DNA from: an uncultured Erysipelotrichaceae bacterium
GTDB taxonomy: Bacteria > Bacillota_I > Bacilli_A > Erysipelotrichales > Erysipelotrichaceae
DNA: 6,357 nucleotides
Assembly: GCA_937893115.1 (NCBI GenBank)
Contig: CALBGK010000216.1
Location: 1 to 6,357 of the forward strand
Direction: 5' to 3'
Position numbers and translations under genes: made by a program. Below the pieces are notes generated by a model. It did not search any database, was not told the DNA's origin, and saw only the letters and a list, made by a program, of their open reading frames with translations. Positions 4,944 to 6,357 of the stretch are shown in pieces (positions within the stretch are counted from its first letter, which is position 1; each line of letters begins with the position of its first letter).

Positions 4944-5645
4944 ATGCCAGCTAAGAAATTATCCATCGTTATTTTATTATCTATCCTATTATCCTTTTCT
5001 ATCATCGCCGCTATTAAGATATATGGTGACATACGCCTCGGTTTAACTAGTATTTATGTGGCAAGCCATAATATAAGTCATCGAAGTGAGATAAGTATTG
5101 AAGATATAAAAGAGATATTGGTACCTAAAGATTATTTGAGCGAAGATATCTATCTAGAAAAGGATGATATTCTAAACAAATATGTAAAAGTCAATCATAG
5201 TATACCTAAGGGTTCTTTTTTCTATAAATCTTCATTAGAAGCTAGCGATACGATGAACGACCATGCTCATACTATTTTAGAAAAAGGTCAATCGACCTAT
5301 GATTTAAATATTAAAGATATTAATGTCAATCCTGCTCATCTAAAGACAGGCATGCGTATTAATCTCTATTTAACTTTAGATGAAGATAGACCTATCAGTG
5401 ACATTCTTTTAAAAAATGCCCTCATCACTGGAATGTATGACCATAAGTATCAAATGATTAACAAGCTTAGTGATGAAGGGGATATAGAGATTATTTCTAT
5501 TGCCGTCAATACTGATGATATCATTTATCTCAATAAGGCTTTACTCTTAGGTAAGATATCCTTGGTTGTGAGCGATGATACTTATAAGGAGAATTCAACT
5601 TGTCACATTATTAAAGATTCGCTAGTTTTCCCCTTTTTAGATTAG
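4944..5645 (+). CDS. SAF-domain membrane protein, CpaB/RcpC-like (Flp/Tad pilus assembly family)
   Basis: The 233-residue product has a short basic N-terminus and one membrane segment (about 6-24), with the rest predicted outside. A SAF domain follows (about 36-98): YVASHNISHRSEISIEDIK, a VPKDYL turn, then NKYVKVNHSIPKGSFFYKSSL. The next part (about 105-212) resembles the RcpC/CpaB domain: YDLNIKDINVNPAHLKTGMR, then LLKNALITGMYD, then ISIAVNTDDIIYLNKALLLGKISLVV. CpaB/RcpC proteins work with the secretin in assembly of Flp/Tad pili in diderms; Gram-positive relatives occur beside Tad-like genes, with a less clear role. No TadA ATPase, TadB/C, prepilin or prepilin peptidase gene is in this window, so here the gene is an orphan. 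It follows the acetyltransferase gene by 43 bp and has its own strong ribosome site. Its 3' end overlaps the opposite-strand kinase gene by 35 bases. Other SAF proteins (flagellar FlgA type, sialic acid synthase type) fit less well. Confidence 0.72.
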   Translation: MPAKKLSIVILLSILLSFSIIAAIKIYGDIRLGLTSIYVASHNISHRSEISIEDIKEILVPKDYLSEDIYLEKDDILNKYVKVNHSIPKGSFFYKSSLEASDTMNDHAHTILEKGQSTYDLNIKDINVNPAHLKTGMRINLYLTLDEDRPISDILLKNALITGMYDHKYQMINKLSDEGDIEIISIAVNTDDIIYLNKALLLGKISLVVSDDTYKENSTCHIIKDSLVFPFLD

Positions 5646-6138
5646 CTAGATATTCGTCGACTTCTCTTTGATTATTTAAAATGATAGTTTTGTCTTGATA
5701 TTTATTGATGATGGCTTGATAGCGGTCTTTATAAGTCTTAGTTCTTCCCTCATAGACTATCCACCAAAAGAAGCTTAAATCAAATTTCTCATTGCAATTT
5801 TCGCCAGCATCATCTCTTACTCTGCCTCGATTTTGCCAAAAACGAGAAAAGGCGCGAGGCAAGCAGACATGGACGGGAAAGTTTAAAAAGATAATCTTAT
5901 CAGAAAGCTCAAAGCGCTTATCTTGTTTAAGTTTTTGATAATTACCCTCGATTATCCAATTATCTTTTTGCATAAAATTATTTACTATTTCTTCAGCCTC
6001 ATTTAAATTTCTCTCTTTCCAGTTGGCGATGAAATTAACCCTGTCTAGATGCATGACTTCGATATCATAAATATCTTTGAGTTTTTTGGCCAAAGTACTT
6101 TTACCCGCTCCAGTATAACCGATGATGGATATTTTCAT
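5611..6138 (-). CDS. P-loop nucleotide kinase-like protein, FlaR / DNA topology modulation family
   Basis: This 175-residue protein has an adenylate-kinase-like fold. Visible marks are the Walker A loop GYTGAGKST (7-15), the substrate-side segment MHLDRVNFIANW (29-40), WIIEGNY (61-67), a hydrophobic strand KIIFLNFPV (81-89) and an Arg-rich lid running from RAFSRFWQNRGRVRDD (95-110) to CNEKFDLSFF (115-124). That lid pattern is typical of proteins annotated as FlaR or 'DNA topology modulation protein'. The name is historical, and the real activity is probably small-molecule or nucleotide phosphorylation. Length is normal. The start at 6138 fits the conserved MKISIIGYTGAGKST beginning. No Shine-Dalgarno precedes it, and a well-spaced promoter puts the predicted transcript start at the ATG itself. 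The gene is divergent from the vanZ-like gene and convergent with the CpaB-like gene. Confidence 0.87.
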   Translation of the reverse strand: MKISIIGYTGAGKSTLAKKLKDIYDIEVMHLDRVNFIANWKERNLNEAEEIVNNFMQKDNWIIEGNYQKLKQDKRFELSDKIIFLNFPVHVCLPRAFSRFWQNRGRVRDDAGENCNEKFDLSFFWWIVYEGRTKTYKDRYQAIINKYQDKTIILNNQREVDEYLANLKRGKLANL

Positions 6139-6144
6139 ACGCTT

Positions 6145-6157
6145 ATTCTAGTAGAAT
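6145..6157. repeat. Palindrome in the FlaR/vanZ divergent region
   Basis: ATTCTAGTAGAAT is a perfect inverted repeat of six-base arms around one central base, so TAGAAT occurs on both strands. On the minus strand it is the predicted -10 of the FlaR-like gene. It could also be an operator half-site pair; with such AT-rich arms that remains open. Confidence 0.45.
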
Positions 6158-6159
6158 CA

Positions 6160-6168
6160 TGATAAAAT
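6160..6168 (+). promoter_or_regulatory. Extended -10 promoter of the vanZ-like gene (predicted leaderless)
   Basis: TGATAAAAT is an extended -10: TGn followed by TAAAAT, five of six matches to TATAAT. Initiation seven bases downstream falls at 6175, the A of the vanZ-like ATG. No good -35 is visible. The element lies inside the spacer of the opposing FlaR-gene promoter, so the two should compete for RNA polymerase. Confidence 0.5.
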
Positions 6169-6174
6169 GTCCAC

Positions 6175-6357
6175 ATGAAAAAATATGTCAAATGGCTCTT
6201 ATTGATACTTTGGATGATAGTTATTTTCAGCTTTTCTAATCAGAATGGACAAGCTTCACAAAATGTCTCAGACGGACTTTTATTTAATATCTTAAACTTC
6301 TTACCTTTTAATCTAAGCGCAGATATTATTTCTATATTATCTATTCTTATAAGGAAG
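6175..6357 (+). CDS. VanZ-like family membrane protein, N-terminal part (runs off window)
   Basis: The frame is open from ATG 6175 to the window edge (61 codons). It begins with a basic MKKYVKW, a membrane segment (about 7-21), and then the VanZ-family signature FSFSNQNGQASQNVSDGL (18-35). A second hydrophobic stretch starts near residue 36. VanZ-like proteins are small multi-pass membrane proteins; the founding member gives low-level teicoplanin resistance, but most chromosomal relatives are of unknown function, and this one should not be taken as a resistance gene. There is no Shine-Dalgarno in the bases before the ATG, and an extended -10 element is placed to start transcription at the ATG. 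About two thirds of the expected protein lies beyond the window. Confidence 0.8.
   Translation, partial: MKKYVKWLLLILWMIVIFSFSNQNGQASQNVSDGLLFNILNFLPFNLSADIISILSILIRK

Larger units (their letters stand above)
6145..6173 (-). promoter_or_regulatory. Sigma-A-type promoter of the FlaR-like gene (predicted leaderless)
   Basis: On the minus strand TGGACA (6173-6168) and TAGAAT (6150-6145) each match the consensus at five of six positions, with an ideal 17-bp spacer. Initiation seven bases past the -10 falls at 6138, which is the A of the ATG. The -35 box ends one base short of the vanZ-like start codon on the other strand. Confidence 0.65.

Noticed and set aside
4736..5032. 98-codon minus-strand frame across the acetyltransferase and CpaB-like genes
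   Set aside because: It crosses two well-supported plus-strand genes, has no ribosome site and shows no domain pattern.
6175..6357. vanZ-like gene as part of a glycopeptide resistance cluster
   Set aside because: None of the vanR/S/H/A/X genes is in view, and VanZ-like proteins are common chromosomal membrane proteins of unknown role.

Overview
The window looks like core chromosome of a low-GC Gram-positive bacterium (Bacillota). The signs are AT-rich DNA, a bacterial LeuRS C-terminus, an adjacent scpA-scpB pair, AGGAGAGG-type ribosome sites, a lipobox lipoprotein and a VanZ-like protein. An Erysipelotrichia-type organism is my best guess from protein flavour, held weakly. I see no tRNA, rRNA, CRISPR array, insertion sequence or phage gene.

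Layout. (1) 1-1054: the 3' part of leuS, whose reading frame breaks near 212-217, where about a dozen family residues are missing. (2) 1057-1965: a monoglyceride-lipase-like alpha/beta hydrolase, two bases after leuS and probably co-transcribed. (3) 2059-2553: an unrecognised acidic lipoprotein with its own strong ribosome site. It ends at a perfect 11-bp hairpin that serves as a shared terminator with the convergent rpiB. (4) 2602-3045, minus strand: rpiB, ribose-5-phosphate isomerase B. (5) 3114-4900, plus strand: scpA, scpB and a YafP-like GNAT acetyltransferase, tightly packed or overlapping. scpA/scpB encode the kleisin and winged-helix partners of Smc. (6) 4944-5645: a membrane-anchored SAF-domain protein of the CpaB/RcpC type, with no other pilus gene in view. 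(7) 5611-6138, minus strand: a FlaR-like P-loop nucleotide kinase whose 3' end overlaps the CpaB-like gene by 35 bp. (8) 6175-6357: the first 61 codons of a VanZ-like membrane protein, divergent from the kinase gene.

Most genes are housekeeping. The most interesting signal is regulatory. The 36-bp gap between the kinase and vanZ-like genes holds two overlapping divergent promoters, each predicted to start transcription at or next to the A of its ATG, and neither gene has a Shine-Dalgarno. scpA looks similar, with a predicted leader of under ten bases. The palindrome ATCATGAT occurs at both divergent promoter regions and once at the leuS/hydrolase junction. I did not find convincing evidence of a new multi-gene system. 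The orphan CpaB-like gene and the unknown lipoprotein are the least explained proteins.
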